64,000 nucleotides of DNA from Aquatica leii (lineage: Eukaryota > Arthropoda > Insecta > Coleoptera > Lampyridae). The stretch is from positions 76,016,520-76,080,519 of the forward strand of contig CM069432.1 in assembly GCA_035610365.1 (NCBI GenBank), in the 5' to 3' direction. Position numbers and translations under genes: made by a program. The stretch's first letter is position 1. Every line of letters begins with the position of its first letter. Positions 1 through 30,114 of the stretch are shown in pieces. The notes under the pieces were generated by a model. The model did no database searches. It was not told where the DNA came from and worked only from the letters and a program-made list of their open reading frames with translations.

Positions 1-553
1 CTTCAATGTCATTGGACATATCTCTGTAGACTTTGTTTTTTACGTATCCCCAAAGAAAAAAATCTAAAGGACTTAAATTAGACGAACGGACTGGCCACTC
101 AATCTTTTCTTGTCTTCCAATCCAACTGTTTGGAAAAACGTTATCCAGATATTGACGCACGCGATAGAAAGCAGGTGTAATTTGATTCTGTAATTACTGC
201 AAATATAGAGCCGAAGTTAAATTCCTGTCGATGAAAAAGGGACTAATAATATGACTCCTAGAATACCAATCCAAATGTTAATTGTTTGGGGATACTACGT
301 ATGGTACTCCAACAACTAATGAGGATTTTCCGATTACTAGTATCTGCAGTTATGTCTGTTTACTTCACCGTTAAGACAAAACGTAGCTTCGTCAGCGAGA
401 AAAGAATATTGTTAACAAAACTTTTATTATTGCAAATATTTAACATTTCTTCACAAAATTGTAGTCTTCTATCAAAATCATCTTCCGTCAATTCGTGTAC
501 AAGGTGTACCTGATAAGGTTTATTCTTTTCAACACTGAAACGATCGATAGATA
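1..553 (-). pseudogene. Tc1/mariner-superfamily transposase remnant, cut by window edge
   Basis: Read on the minus strand, this stretch gives the C-terminal two thirds of a Tc1/mariner (IS630) type DDE transposase. The visible blocks, in order, are KPYQVHLVHEL, then DDFDRRLQFCEEM, then DEATFCLNGEVNRHNC in a shifted frame, then IISPFFIDRNL, then SWIGRQEKIEWPVRSSNLSP, and finally LDFFLWGYVKNKVY. At least two frame changes and several stops make it non-functional. The coding direction runs off position 1, so the 3' end is outside the window. At 552-553 the reading is interrupted by the TA-flanked element that starts at 554. I could not find the upstream half on the other side of that element. 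Confidence 0.75.
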
Positions 554-1111
554 CCCAACAAACATGTAAGTATTGGCCGACTGGCGGTATTATGCTGGTA
601 ATGCTGGTAAAACGTTGGATGCAGAAAGCTAATGCTATGCCAATGCTGTACCAATGCATGCTAAACTATACAACATTTGATGTGCCGCTTGGTTGCTGGC
701 CCATTAACGTCCATCCAGAATTTCGGCTGGTTGCCTCAAAGGTTGCCTAGTTTGCAATGAATCACTGAATGCGCTGTTAGTAACTTTCTTGGCATAGTAT
801 TAGTAAATTAAAATGTTGGCGTCTTGTTTTCGTGCATTTATCTGAGCTAACCTCAAAAATGTAAGTGTTAAAACAAATAATTGTTTGTGTGTAATTGTGT
901 GAAGGAAGCAATAAATCATTTATATTAAGTTCGGTGATCATGGACAACTTAACAAAGTTAGTAATTAGATAAGTTCCATTATTCGTATAACTATTTATTT
1001 GAGCTTTGCAAGTCAATAACTACAATAAAACATACTGGTGCTAAAAACAATAATAGCAAACTAACATGCTTTAAAAATCAAAACAAGTGAACTGTTTATC
1101 ATTACCTTATA

Positions 1112-2083
1112 GGCGATTCAATTTAAGATTTAAGCGCCTCTAGCGGCAAAGAACGAACTAACGTTGCAATGATAAACGTCATAATTACCTTTATTTCAAT
1201 ACTATTTATACTACTTCTTTTTGTGTTGTTACAAGCTTTTTCTGAAAACCAAAGCTTAATTTATGTACTTTATAACCTTTTTTTATAGTTTGATTAGTTT
1301 TTTCGGCATTACATAAGATTTACTAATATTATTTTTGATTCTAAATTAGTTTGTATACAGGTTAGAAATTGCATTCACTAGTCGTTTTATTGTGGTTTAA
1401 TAGTTTTGTGGTTTAGTTTAGTGCTATAAAACAACACGATATTTAATTACAGCTCAATTTACAGCTAGTATAGTTGGATTGAGCTCTTATTAGTTCAATT
1501 AGTCACTAAGAAACATGAATTTTACTTTACATGTAGGTACATTGTTTTGTCTTCGCAAACTTCATCAAGCATCGGCTTTATATAATTTTTTTTGTAATAA
1601 AGTGATGGTCAGCACGTTTACTTCGTAGTGTTTGCTTACTATTTCAGTTGAAGTTCTAACTGTGAGATATTGTATGGAAGGCAAATGTAGTGCTGAAGCC
1701 ACTTATTTTTTAACTGCCGGGCAGTTTGTCTGAATGTATATAATTTTATCATTGGCGCTGATGTAAAATTATAATAACAACTAAATATATACTTGTTTGA
1801 TAAAAATAATGTTTAAATATTTAAAAATGTTGCAAACAAAGTTTTGTATTTTTGTCTAACATATTTTCCAAGTTATAATTTCACCACCCGGGCTGCATGT
1901 TGTTCAACAAATTTTTCAGTTCCATAATTGTTAATTATGTGCATTTTTTTCCGAAATATACTTAAGAACACAGCAGAAATTCAAAATAAAACAGCAACAA
2001 GTTAAGTACGCGTATTAAGCTATCATTGCAACGGTAGTTCAAATTGTCGCCGCGAGTTAGCGTATCGCTTAGTTTGAATCGCC
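1112..2083. mobile_element. MITE with about 75 bp imperfect inverted repeats (972 bp)
   Basis: The left end starts GGCGATTCAATTTAAG and the right end, read in reverse, starts GGCGATTCAAACTAAG. The similarity continues inward for roughly 75 bp, including the block CGTTGCAATGATA on both sides. TATA precedes the left end (1108-1111) and follows the right end (2084-2087), so the target duplication is TATA or TA. No coding sequence is visible. It is nested in the element at 554-3654. Confidence 0.65.
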
Positions 2084-3058
2084 TATAAGCGCAATTTAGA
2101 AAATATACTCAGAGTAAGATTAAAGCGAAATCATAAAAGTACCGATCAGTCCTCTTGGTCTATACTGTGCAGAATACAAAACTATTTAGAAAAACAGTCA
2201 TTTTTAACGTTGGATGATAAGTATATGATTAATATAGTTCATTACTTATTATTTTAACTTTATCCATGTTTACAATACTAAAAAAAAGGATTTAATTTTC
2301 AAATAATTTTAATAAACAAAACATCTTTATAATGATACACATAATACATTTTCAGTGTAGTTATGCGAAAAATTAATACTTTTTGGAATTTCAGTGTGCA
2401 ACATTTCAAGTAACAGGCAGAAGGGATGTCACGACAGTATCCGATGAACTTAAACTAGGATAATGAGCCATCAAGTAACTGTTGAAATAAATTCGTCAGG
2501 ACGAAAAGCAAAACATGGGTTTTAACAATATAAAAATATTTTAGAATTGATAATTGGTAAGGGTGTAGCATTTGCAATACTAACTTGAGAATTCAGAAAT
2601 TACTGTGTATAATTTTAGTTGCTCAATAATCATTTCATGCTTTTATTTCAGTTGCTGTAAAGAAGAAACCCATTAACTCCAAAATGTTGCACAGCAAGAA
2701 GTGGAGAGTATAATTAAATTATCGCTTACAAATGGGGGATCGAGATGGTGGAAGATTGCATAGGGCGAACAAGGTATTTATTCTTATAATTTTCAGCTTA
2801 GATCCAATTAATAAAACACTTATTACAGAATAATGCTGCCCAATTAACTGAAGATTTACTTAATTGATTCCAATTAATAGATACATTGTTTTTTATTTAG
2901 TTTTATTTTATTTAATATATTAAACAATGTATAAAAAGTCAATTTTTGTAAGATTATTTTAACTGTTCACTTATTCAATTTCTCAATTTTTAGTCCAATC
3001 GCGAAGTACTTTTGTTTCAAATTTGGTGTATAGGAAGACTTTAGTAGCATCGCCCCAA

Positions 3059-3654
3059 GTGCTGGGTCATTTATGTTTATATTCTGTTCTCGGCGCTGGT
3101 AAACTGCTGAAGTAATGTTGGTCCACCGTTACTCGCCGTGCTGTAACCGCACGACGGCCGTAGTGACACTGGCGCACAGGACCTGTGCAGATATCAAGCA
3201 TTGGGCCAGCACTTCATGTAATTAAATCAAGCGTCGATATGCTGCCGGCCCGTTGCTGCAGTGTTTGTTATAGTGCTGGGTCGGCGTTGGTAAACTGCCG
3301 AAGTAATGTTGGTCCACCGTTGCTCGCCGTGCCGTAACCGCACGACGGCCGTAGTGACACTGGTGCACAGGACCTGTGCAGATATCAAGCATTGGGCCAG
3401 CACTTCATGTAATTAAATCAAGCGTCGATATGCCGCCGGCCCGTTGCTGCAGTGTTTGTTATAGTGCTGGGTCGGCGTTGGTAAACTGCCGAAGTAATGT
3501 TGGTCCACCGTTGCTCGCCGTGCCGTAACCGCACGACGGCCGTAGTGACACTGGCGCACAGGACCTGTGCAGATATCAAGCATTGGGCCAGCACTTCATC
3601 TAATTAAATCAAGCGTCGATATGCCGCCGGCCCATTGCTGCAGTGTTTGTTGGG
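3059..3654. repeat. 191 bp tandem repeat, about three copies, forming an element terminus
   Basis: The block around TAAACTGC(T/C)GAAGTAATG recurs at about 3101, 3292 and 3483, a period of 191 bp with only scattered substitutions. Each unit is GC-rich against an AT-rich background and contains CCGCACGACGGCCGTAGTG. Each unit ends with GTGTTTGTT, which in the last copy runs on as GTGTTTGTTGGGTA, the terminal motif of the host element. The array is therefore a repeated end of the element. The first unit has an extra, unrelated segment of about 23 bp near its start. Confidence 0.85.
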
Positions 3655-3676
3655 TAAGGTCAATCGGGGTAATGGG

Positions 3677-4085
3677 CAGTGTTGTAAATAGATAATTTTT
3701 AAATTATATAGATACAGATAATTTCTTTTTGTTTCAAAAATTATCTAGTATTAGATAATAGATAAAATATTCAAACTTTATATAGATAACAGATAATAGA
3801 TGAAATAATCTAGGTAATAATAACGATAGATAGAGTTCATTTGAAGAACTACTATAGAAGGTGGGAAATTACTGAAGAAAAACATACATATTGTAACTTG
3901 AATTTAACGAGACACTGGATTTTTTATAAATTTTATTTAAACAATTTAAATAAAAAATTATATATATACAGATACATATAACTTATATATTTTTGATTGT
4001 ATCTATAGATACATATAAATAGATAAAAAATATGAATCTAGATTAATGTATCTATATAAATTTATATAGATAATTTACAACACTG
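3677..4085. mobile_element. hAT-type MITE, 409 bp, 8 bp target duplication
   Basis: The ends are CAGTGTTGTAAA and TTTACAACACTG, a perfect 12 bp inverted repeat. They are flanked by the 8 bp direct repeat GTAATGGG at 3669-3676 and 4086-4093. The CAGNG start and 8 bp duplication fit the hAT superfamily. The interior is made of repeats of TAGATA/TATCTA and has no gene. A second copy, in inverse orientation and split by a Copia element, occupies 44242-53132. Confidence 0.85.
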
Positions 4086-4093
4086 GTAATGGG

Positions 4094-4579
4094 AACCGAT
4101 TTTGCAGAGTTGATTTTAATATTACGCTGTATAAATACGCATCGTTGCAGGAACATGACAGCCGGTACATAAGTGCATTTATGCTTAATCTACAGCAATG
4201 TGTACTTGAAAACAGTTTAAAAAAATTCATTCACAATAAAGTGTTTCCATTTATTTATTTTTATTTTTTTCTTATGGTGAAAATGGTAACAGTATTCTTT
4301 TTCGTACACAACGTACACTTATCTGGGTTGAGGTTATCGTAAACATTAGCTGCATACGAACAAAGTATTTTATTGTTGATAGGTTCACTCCTTTATTTAA
4401 GAAAATTACAGTTAAACGGTTGAATTGCCTAAAGGTTATCTAAAACAAAATGTTTTTTAATAATTGTTTAATTCAGATTAAAACTGTACAAAACAAAAAT
4501 AATAATTCTTAAACAAATAAAACATAAAATATTTGACAAAAAAACGAAAAATAACCTATTTAGTTAAACATAATGATTT
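4094..4579. other. gene-free stretch
   Basis: AT-rich sequence between the hAT MITE and the pogo-like remnant. I see no conserved reading frame, RNA gene or clear repeat. The 65-codon frame at 4145-4342 has low-complexity phenylalanine-rich content and no recognisable motif. Confidence 0.5.
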
Positions 4580-6815
4580 AGGAACAATCATAGTGAGCGG
4601 CCTCAGGGAAAAAGTGTCGTCCGCGAGTTATTTTAGATGGTGTAACAGTAGCTAAGATTTGGCAAGCAACAATAACATCCTGAATGTCGTCCACCTCAGG
4701 AAATATATAGCCCGTTCATCATTTGAAGATTTTTTGAAAAATTTTGCGGAAACTGCTTTACCTGCAGTGACCACCTAGCCGATAAATCGTTTTTTTTAGT
4801 TTCTTGATGTAGGCGTTCTATACAAATTTGGCAATTATGAAATCACCAATGTTAACTTTTTTCTTCGTGCCTAATCGGGATAGCGGTAAGTCCATTTCAT
4901 CATCTGAGCTTGAGCTTACAAATTTGGAGTCATCAGACCCATCATGAAGAGAGATTTCATCTGTGCTCTCTTCTGAAGAACTTGTGTGTGTCTTCTTCTT
5001 TGCGACCTTTTTCAACGTCTTTGCAGCGATAAATTTGGTTTTAGTGTTTTTCTTGGGTTTATTAGTCATGGTCTTTTTTTGCTCAGCTTCCTGTAGTCGT
5101 GCGACGTACAACTTGTTTGATTGTCAAACATTTGCCATACTGTAGCTGTTTTAAGCGGGGCGTCAGTTTTTTTACGACATGTGCTACATTGGCGCAGATT
5201 TTCTTCTGACAAATTGCTGCAGCAAATATTTCGGCAACAGATGGCGTTGCTGGTCTTATTTCAACAGTGTGAACTGATGGTACTTTATCAATTTGAGCCG
5301 CTGGTACTTCAACAATTTCAGCCGTTGGTGCTCCAGCAATTTCAAAAACCGGTGAGATGGAAAGTCCTGCAACATTGTTTTTCGGTATTATTCTACCATC
5401 TTCAGCCAATGTCTGCATCGGTCTTTCTCCTGCTGTATGCTGCTAGCTGGTGAGGTTCAAATTCCGTTTCACAAGTATTTGCTGTAAGTATTTTTTCTTT
5501 TAATTTTGCGAATTATGAAATGTAACTTGCTGAGAATCTGCTGTAAGATAACATAACCAAGATGAATTTCTAAAACCTACTATAATTTTGCGTATGGCAT
5601 TTTTGTTTTGCAAGTTTGAAATCAATTCGCAACTAAAGAACTTATATCAAGTATTCAGTTTTAGTTTACAATGAATTTATAATCTTAATTTGTGGATAAA
5701 AGGTGCAGTTCATTCACAACTTAAGTTATGTATAACTTACAGCAAGTTTACATTCTTAAATTTTGCAAAAGTAAGTGTTATCATGGCTTTTTCAGGTTTT
5801 TAGTAAATTTGCAATAAACTATGGGTATTTTACATCATAACTTACATTCTCAAATGTGAATTAACAGAAAACTATATACAAACTTACTTTGCTTAGTGGG
5901 CGGACGCAATGTTTTGTTTTGTTATTGCTGCTGTCCATACCAATGATAACATTTTAACAAAATCGCGCTTTTGCAAACGTCCAGTTCTCACACCAATGTT
6001 TGTCTTTATCAAATTCCGCTAACTGCCGATCCCATGCTTTTTTGACTTGACCAAATACGCATTTCTTCAAAGGCTGTATCATATTCGTAAGGTGACTAGG
6101 AAATTTGATTATCTGAATGTTGGCCTCTATTACAGATTGCATTATGCGCAAACTGATATGACTAGCGTGCCCGTCATACAGAAGAAGAGCTGTAGCATTT
6201 GGCATGTCTATATCAACACCTTTTTTTTATAAATAATGTGACTTATAAAGGATGTTTTAAACCAGTTGAAGAATTGGGGTTCCTCCATCCATCCATTCTG
6301 AGATGCGGCTTCTACGCGGTATCCGGAAATGTAACGGGTAATTTGCAACGCGCTTGAACAGCAGCGCCTTTAAACACAATCATTGGAGGTAGTACTGTGC
6401 CATCTGCAGCAAAATACGGTAATACTGTAATGTTTTCCCGACCTGAACCACCACTAATTCGGTTCAAAACCTTTCCTTTGGTCCTAATAGCACGAATTCT
6501 ATAAGGGTCTGAACTGAATCTAGATTCATTGGCATTATAGATAAAACAAAGCAGAATGTCATTAGTAAATGCTCACATTTTCTAATTTGTCGTAGACGTC
6601 GTATACAACATCAGGGTTCCTAGCAGTTTTTCTATACTTCGATGTTTTTAAGACTTAATCGAGTGTGGCGACACATAAATCCAACATACCAATTGTGTCC
6701 AGGTTTTCCATCCTTAAACCTTGTTCCTATCTCTTTTTTGAGTACAAACTCTTACACCAATTGCAGCAGTTTTTCTTTAGAACATGGGTAACCGATTTTT
6801 TGCCGCTTTTCTGGA
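4580..6815 (-). pseudogene. pogo/Tigger-like (DDE_1, CENP-B type) transposase pseudogene
   Basis: On the minus strand the N-terminal part reads TRFKDGKPGHNWYVGFM and then LSLKTSKYRKTARNPDVVYD, which resembles the CENP-B-type DNA-binding region of pogo transposases. The catalytic block follows (6205-5954) with ALLLYDGHASHIS and FPSHLTNMIQPL, matching the DGHxSH and PPHxTHxxQPLD signatures. Downstream are an Ala/Val/Pro-rich linker (5418-5083) and a Lys/Ser/Asp-rich tail (5111-4818), then sequence like the hydrophobic C-terminal tail of jerky-type proteins down to about 4580. Stops and frame changes separate the pieces, so it is dead. The N-terminal boundary against the BEL remnant near 6815 is approximate. 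Confidence 0.65.
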
Positions 6816-9800
6816 CATTTTTCGATCTCTGTTTCCATATTTCCACTTTACACGAGCTCGCTCAAATATTCTTTGAACCAACGCTTCCAAAAAGGTTTTA
6901 TTTTCTGAAGTCGTTGGTATCGTTTTAATCTATTTTCAGGTTTGTCGGTGTAGTCCGGTTCAGGTAGACTAGTAAGATTTCTGTAGATGAGAAAGTGGCC
7001 TGGGGTTAAAGGGATAACATTAGGATCGGTTGTAACGGGGCAAAGTGGTCAGGAGTTGATAATTGCGTCGATCTGAACCAAAATTGTTACGATATTTTCA
7101 TAAGTAAGTTTCGCGTTACCTAAAACTCTTTTTAAATAAACTTTTTCCGCTCTTTATACTTGCCTGCCAAATTCCACCGAATTTGGGAGATCGGGCCGGG
7201 ATAAAATGCTAAGAGGTAATATCCTTGCTCAATTCGTTACAAATGACCTCGGAATTGTGTTTTAATAAGTTACAAAAGTTCTTCAACTCTTTAGATACTC
7301 CCATAATGTTTTTAGCATTATCGGAGTAGATATTTAAAGGTTTCCTTCTTCTACCCATAAATCGTCTCAATGCTGCCAAAAAAACATTGAGTTGTGAGAT
7401 CTAACACAACTTCTTAGTGAATTGCCTTTGTTGTAAAGCAAATGAATAAACAAATATACCCATTTACAAGTTCTGCATTTTGAGTAAGTCTGTCTTTTAA
7501 TAAAAAGGGACCAGCATAATCGCTTCTGGCATTACTAAATGGAGGACTCGGTGTTACGCGACTTGCGGGTAAACTACCCATTAAATATTTGGGGGTGTTC
7601 GGTCTTTTTCGGAAGCATTTTACGCAACTGCGGACGACATGCTTGACTAAATTTCCTAAATCCTTTGATATGCCAATAAACTTCTCTAACTGAAGCAAGT
7701 AGTGCTGATTGACCGCAGTGTAAATAGTCGAGTATGTTCGTAATTTAAAATCATGTTTGTCAAAACATGCTTGCTTATTAAAATAATTGGAATTTTTTTA
7801 TTAAACGGATATATACTGTTACGAATTTATTTATTAAAAACTAATTTATTTAACGACTAAAACGATGTTTTACTTATACTAGAAATATGTACACTTTTAA
7901 ATTAACCGAACTAATTAAATTTAAATATCTAAGGATAAAAACTTACAGTAATTTATATAAAACAATAATATGCTATCACTTACGCGAAGATAAGATAACG
8001 TCCGCGGATAGCTTCACACTTGTTTACACTAAAAATCACGTACACGATTATTCTCGGTATATTTATCTAGACACACGCGTGCTAACGACTTATTTATTTC
8101 CACTTTAATAATCCTCTTAACACTGCTGTATTTGCATTCCAGCAATAACTGACCTACGAATTGTTCCGTCGGTATATATACACATAAGGAAATCCTTCTG
8201 GAGTGTTCCCTATTTTTCGGTATATCTTCTAGAAGATGGATAACAGCTTCTAGAAGGCTCTTGCCTTTGCAAATAACTTCTCGAACGTTTCAATACTATT
8301 TTTAAGACGACCGTCTACTCTTATATGATTGTGATTATCCATGAAAGGATTCAACGAGAGTAGTTTGCTCCTCTTCGGTAACGCATTTAGCGATGTTTGC
8401 ATTTTACTAGTTGACAATTGTGCAAAATTACGAAGCGCATTTGTTTTGAGCTTTGCATTTGAAATAAATCTTAGACAAGATGCCATTCCGCGTTAAAGAG
8501 TTTTTTAGTTAGCAAATCGATTGAAAAGTTCGAACACTAAATCGGCAGGGTTTTCGCAAGTGTTTACGTGAATACAGTCGTCGATGTTCGTTAACCATTG
8601 AATTTCTGTAACAGTGGTTGCGACAAGGTTTTCCATCTATTTGCATCTGCGCGTATCCACGTTCGCTTGCGTCACCAAATCCATGTAAGTCTACATAAAT
8701 TTTATCAGAAGCAGTAATTTGCCTAGGAATCGTTATCTTTTTAAGGTAAGTTAAGCTTTTTTGAAATCTACTCCATTGCAGTTGTGGCGTATTTGGTATT
8801 TCATCATTCCATTATACTTTTGGAAAGCCACAAATGTTGAATTAATATTTTTGCTACTATTATTATACTATGTGCTAATAATCCGAGAGGATCGAATATC
8901 TGGGATATACGTGATAAAATTAATCGTTTCGTTACATAAGTTCTGTATTAGTTTGAGAGATGGACGTTTTGTACAGAATAGTCTCACTAGTCGAATTCCA
9001 GGAAATTCCTAAAGTTTTACTCGATTCATTCTCCTCTAATTTTAAAATGTTAACATCTAAGTGGTTTATTACAAAGCCATTTTCGTAAATACATTCCTGC
9101 GCTTTCCAAAATATACTTGTTACGTCGCGTTGAATCTCGATGATTTCTGATTCCGAATCAGAACCATATAAAAAAATCGTAGACATAAAAATTATTTTTT
9201 ATTGCGTTGCTTGTTACAGGGTGCGTCATCTCGTGTTCAATCGCAGGCAGATATAAGCATCCAATGATTAGAAATTAAGCAGAAGCAGTGCCGTAGATGA
9301 CAGTGCTCAGCTCGTAGCATTTTATGTCGATCGAAGGATCGTCTCGCCAAAAAATTCTATGAAATTTTTTATCGTTATTGCTTATTTTAATCATTGTATA
9401 CATCTTCAAGATGTAGGCGGTTACCATAAATTGGTAATACTCTAAACTGTAAAATTATCGAAAATAATTCATTTTGGATGGTTGGACCAACATGTTGAAC
9501 ATCGTTTAACGACAAACCGCTTGAAGATTTCAGTGGTGAGAAATATAATAATGAAGTTCCTCTTCATCTTGACGTCTTGAAATTTCATTCATATGATCCA
9601 TTGCCTTATATTCGTTCATAAAATCTATTTATTGACTACGCAACGAATTTTTATTCATAAGTCTCTTTTCCAACATAAGTAACCGTTTTAAAGCAAGTTC
9701 TTTCGATTTGTCCAGTTTGTTACAATTCATTTTACGATAAATTCGCCATCTTGGTTTCGAGTGTGAGAATTAACAAAATGATTTTCGCAAAACTGTTCTG

Positions 9801-9960
9801 ACTCTGAACTATCGGTTTTGAAATAAGCTTTTCGGTTTCCCAAAACTTTTTAATTTGCGCATCTAAACTGATATTTAGACAACTGATTGATTTATTCGGT
9901 AAATTTGCCGACGTGGTCGTGAAGAAATTTCAAAACTTTGCTTAATCTTCATCTCCGACG
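6815..9960 (-). pseudogene. BEL/Pao LTR retrotransposon pol remnant
   Basis: Minus-strand translation in broken frames gives the BEL/Pao order. At about 9900-9190 is reverse transcriptase, with KFHRIFWRDD and an active site degraded from YVDDFLFG. The 9186-8932 frame continues it (EIQRDVTSIF, KLEENESSKTLGISWN). At 8486-8297 is the pre-integrase segment ending in RVDGRLKNS. From 7816 to 7414 is the H2C2 zinc-binding and integrase start (SCVKCFRKRPNTPKYLMG, NARSDYAGPFLLKD). From 7410 to about 6850 is the integrase core (DLTTQCF, WHFIPARSPKFGG, NSRPLCPVTTDPNVIPLTPG). Stops and frameshifts are frequent. A Gypsy-type solo LTR interrupts it at 7817-8292. No BEL LTRs were found. Confidence 0.75.
7817..8292 (-). 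mobile_element. Solo LTR of a Gypsy-type element (476 bp, ATAC target duplication)
   Basis: The segment starts TGTTACGAAT and ends CGAACGTTTCA on the plus strand, giving TG...CA ends. It is flanked by ATAC at 7813-7816 and 8293-8296. It resembles the LTR of the Gypsy element at 32714-33203 over its length, sharing for example GATAACGTCCGCGGATA versus GATAAAGTCCGCGGATA, and CTCTTAACACTGCTGT versus GTCTTAACACTGCTGT. It sits inside the BEL remnant between the RVDGRLKNS segment and the integrase zinc-binding region. No internal Gypsy sequence remains, as expected after LTR-LTR recombination. Confidence 0.75.
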
Positions 9961-12190
9961 ATTCTGAATTGCCGGTCTGAGTTTTGGTAAAATTTCACAC
10001 TTAACGGTGGTAGTGATTGCGGGTTTCATGACGAATGGCTGCTAGGTCAACAGTGAGCCGTGTACGGAACCCAAGAAGGCTGAGATCGAGAAGAAAGGAT
10101 CATGTCGGATTTTGTTTACTCTCTCTTTGCGTCTCTAGCAGTGCAGCGACTTTCATAAACTTTGAGAAGTGTTGCATTTTTTAAAAATAATTAACATTTA
10201 TATTTTATTGTTTAACGAAAATAAGTATATACGCATTTATAAGGTAAGCGATAATGGGATGCTCAGCACCTTGAAAAATCGTGTGTAAGGTGTCCTAGTC
10301 GCCGCACACCGATGAAGTCGTCATCGCTGGTCTCTAGTATGTTGGTAACCATAGTTTACTATGAATCTTGTAGTATATATCAATGAATAATTGACATAGA
10401 ATGTAATAGTATCGCTTTTATTGTTGTATCAAATATATTCTTAAAATCTAAATTATGTTTGTAACGTTTCTCCATGCAAATTTTACTTGTAATATATTTC
10501 TTGCAAAGTTTAGAAACTGAAATTCGATCTAACTGCACTTCAAAACATGACACCTTACTTGTTTCCCTATTTGAAAACAAAAAAAATAACAGGTTACGGC
10601 AATAAAATATGTTAAATTATCTAACTTGCTCAATTGTTCGTCGTTGTGCTTTTGTTTGATTCTAAAGAAAGGGACAACCCTCTTATAGAAATTGTAACCA
10701 GGTGTGCAGAGAAACGAATAAGACCCTATACTGTGTTCTTTAATAACCGGGAAGTGCATATAAATGTATAAAAGTATTGAAAAAAAACGAATAATGTAAA
10801 AAGATTTTATAGTAGATGTTGGTAGATGTATAACTAACAGATAATGTTGAAATTGATGAGACGTAAAAAAACACCGAATTCATATTATATTGTGCTTTAT
10901 CTTAAACCGTGATCACTAAATATCAATCTACTAAAAGATGATTACAAACGCAAAATTATTATTAGCAATTATGTTATACGTGTATATAAGACAGAAATAT
11001 TGCATAACAAATAGATTTCATAAAAACTACTTTGACAAATTAAATTTATTTCTAGAAAAGCATAGCTTCAGTTTTTAAATGATTATAGTATTTTTAATCG
11101 ATTTCTTGTCAGGTGTCGTCTTCAATTAATAGGTACAACCAAAGAATATTATATACTCTTTGGTACAACATATACCTATGACTTAAGCTTTTGATGAACT
11201 TACTGGTGTTTATACTGACAACGTGCCATAACTGCATGGTCAGAAACCTGCTTATTTGAAACCCGAATTATTGTCTTCTGATTCATAAGATTGAAAATTT
11301 GGTCAGCGGTAGTCATGTTTAGTATCGAAGCAGAAAGTTGGGCGAGTTCGGTCTTGTTTTGTTGGATTTGTAGATTATTATTTTCTTATGTGAACTCATA
11401 TAATAGAAATTCTTTAGTGTTGCGCATAAGCATTTTCATTTTCTACATCATATCTGTCAAATAATTACGATTCATCCAATATTTTCTAATGCGACAAAAA
11501 GTTTTTTATACATTTTTATACGTTAATGCAAATCGTCTTTCCGGCATTTTTACGCACTTACTACGAAATTATCTGTTGGGTAGACTACCAGCTAGGTTTT
11601 TCAAAACACTACAGTAAATTTTAGAGCCGGTGTTGAAAATCGGCGTGAAATCATAAAATCTTAAATGAGTTAAACTGTTGTTTAATAACAATAAAAAATA
11701 TTAGTTGGAGCCACAAAAATCTGTTCCACTCTAAGACCGCAAGTTGTTCATCATACTGTAAATGTTTTTTAATTTTAGGTTTGAATATTTTTTTAAATTA
11801 TATCGTTAATTTATGACGTAATTCCTGAAGGGGTACAAATATGACGCACGAATAAAATAAATAATGTAATTGGTTTTTATTTTGATTGAGATTAATAGTT
11901 GCCTGTTATCAAATTTAAATTAAGAATTTTCAGTCTTGTGATAGTTTTCATAAATCAGTTAATTAACGAAGAAAAAATGTTTTATACGTAGGTTAAAAAG
12001 TTAAATTTAAAAAAATAACCGTTTGCAATTATCATTTGTTATTTACTATTTTTTACTTTTGTTTTATGACAGATTAACAATTTATCAAATGGGCGAATAT
12101 ATAATAATTTACATATAAAAGTCGAAAATGTGCATTTTGCTTTCATTTTTGGTTAGTATAAATACATTACATATGGATTACGCAATTAGA
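9961..12190. other. intergenic, no gene seen
   Basis: AT-rich sequence upstream of the TENT4 gene. Short frames at 10380-10580 and 10529-10759 show no family motif. No tRNA, satellite or clear inverted repeat was found. The stretch at 12200-12406 directly before the TENT4 start codon is probably 5' UTR and promoter, but no TATA box position can be defended. Confidence 0.4.
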
Positions 12191-12406
12191 TTTAAATACG
12201 GCGCAATTGGAATATGTCGAAGAAACCCGATTTGACAGCGAAAACGTTAATCGCCATCTGGCGGGTGGCAAAATAACCTGTCAATCTGATTTTCGTAAGG
12301 TGTGACTTTAACGTGATTCTTGTGATTTCAATGAAACGAATGTAAAATTTAATTATCGAATGTTCCAATGGTCGTGAATTTACGTGAATAAGTGCGTAAT
12401 CCTTGA

Positions 12407-30114
<17,708 letters not shown>

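Larger units (their letters stand above)
554..3654. mobile_element. TA-flanked CCCA-end DNA transposon, copy A (3.1 kb)
   Basis: The left end reads CCCAACAAACATG and the right end, on the opposite strand, reads CCCAACAAACACT. The dinucleotide TA lies directly outside both ends (552-553 and 3655-3656), consistent with a TA target duplication. The left end cuts through a mariner transposase remnant. The interior has no convincing open reading frame. It contains a nested MITE (1112-2083), and its right end is made of 191 bp tandem repeats (3059-3654). It shares its terminal motif with the elements at 24404, 39487, 42824 and 58511 but not its interior. The superfamily is not recognised. Confidence 0.6.

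Noticed and set aside
10380..10759. Two overlapping minus-strand frames of 66 and 76 codons
   Set aside because: No recognisable domain, no splice context, and composition typical of random AT-rich sequence.
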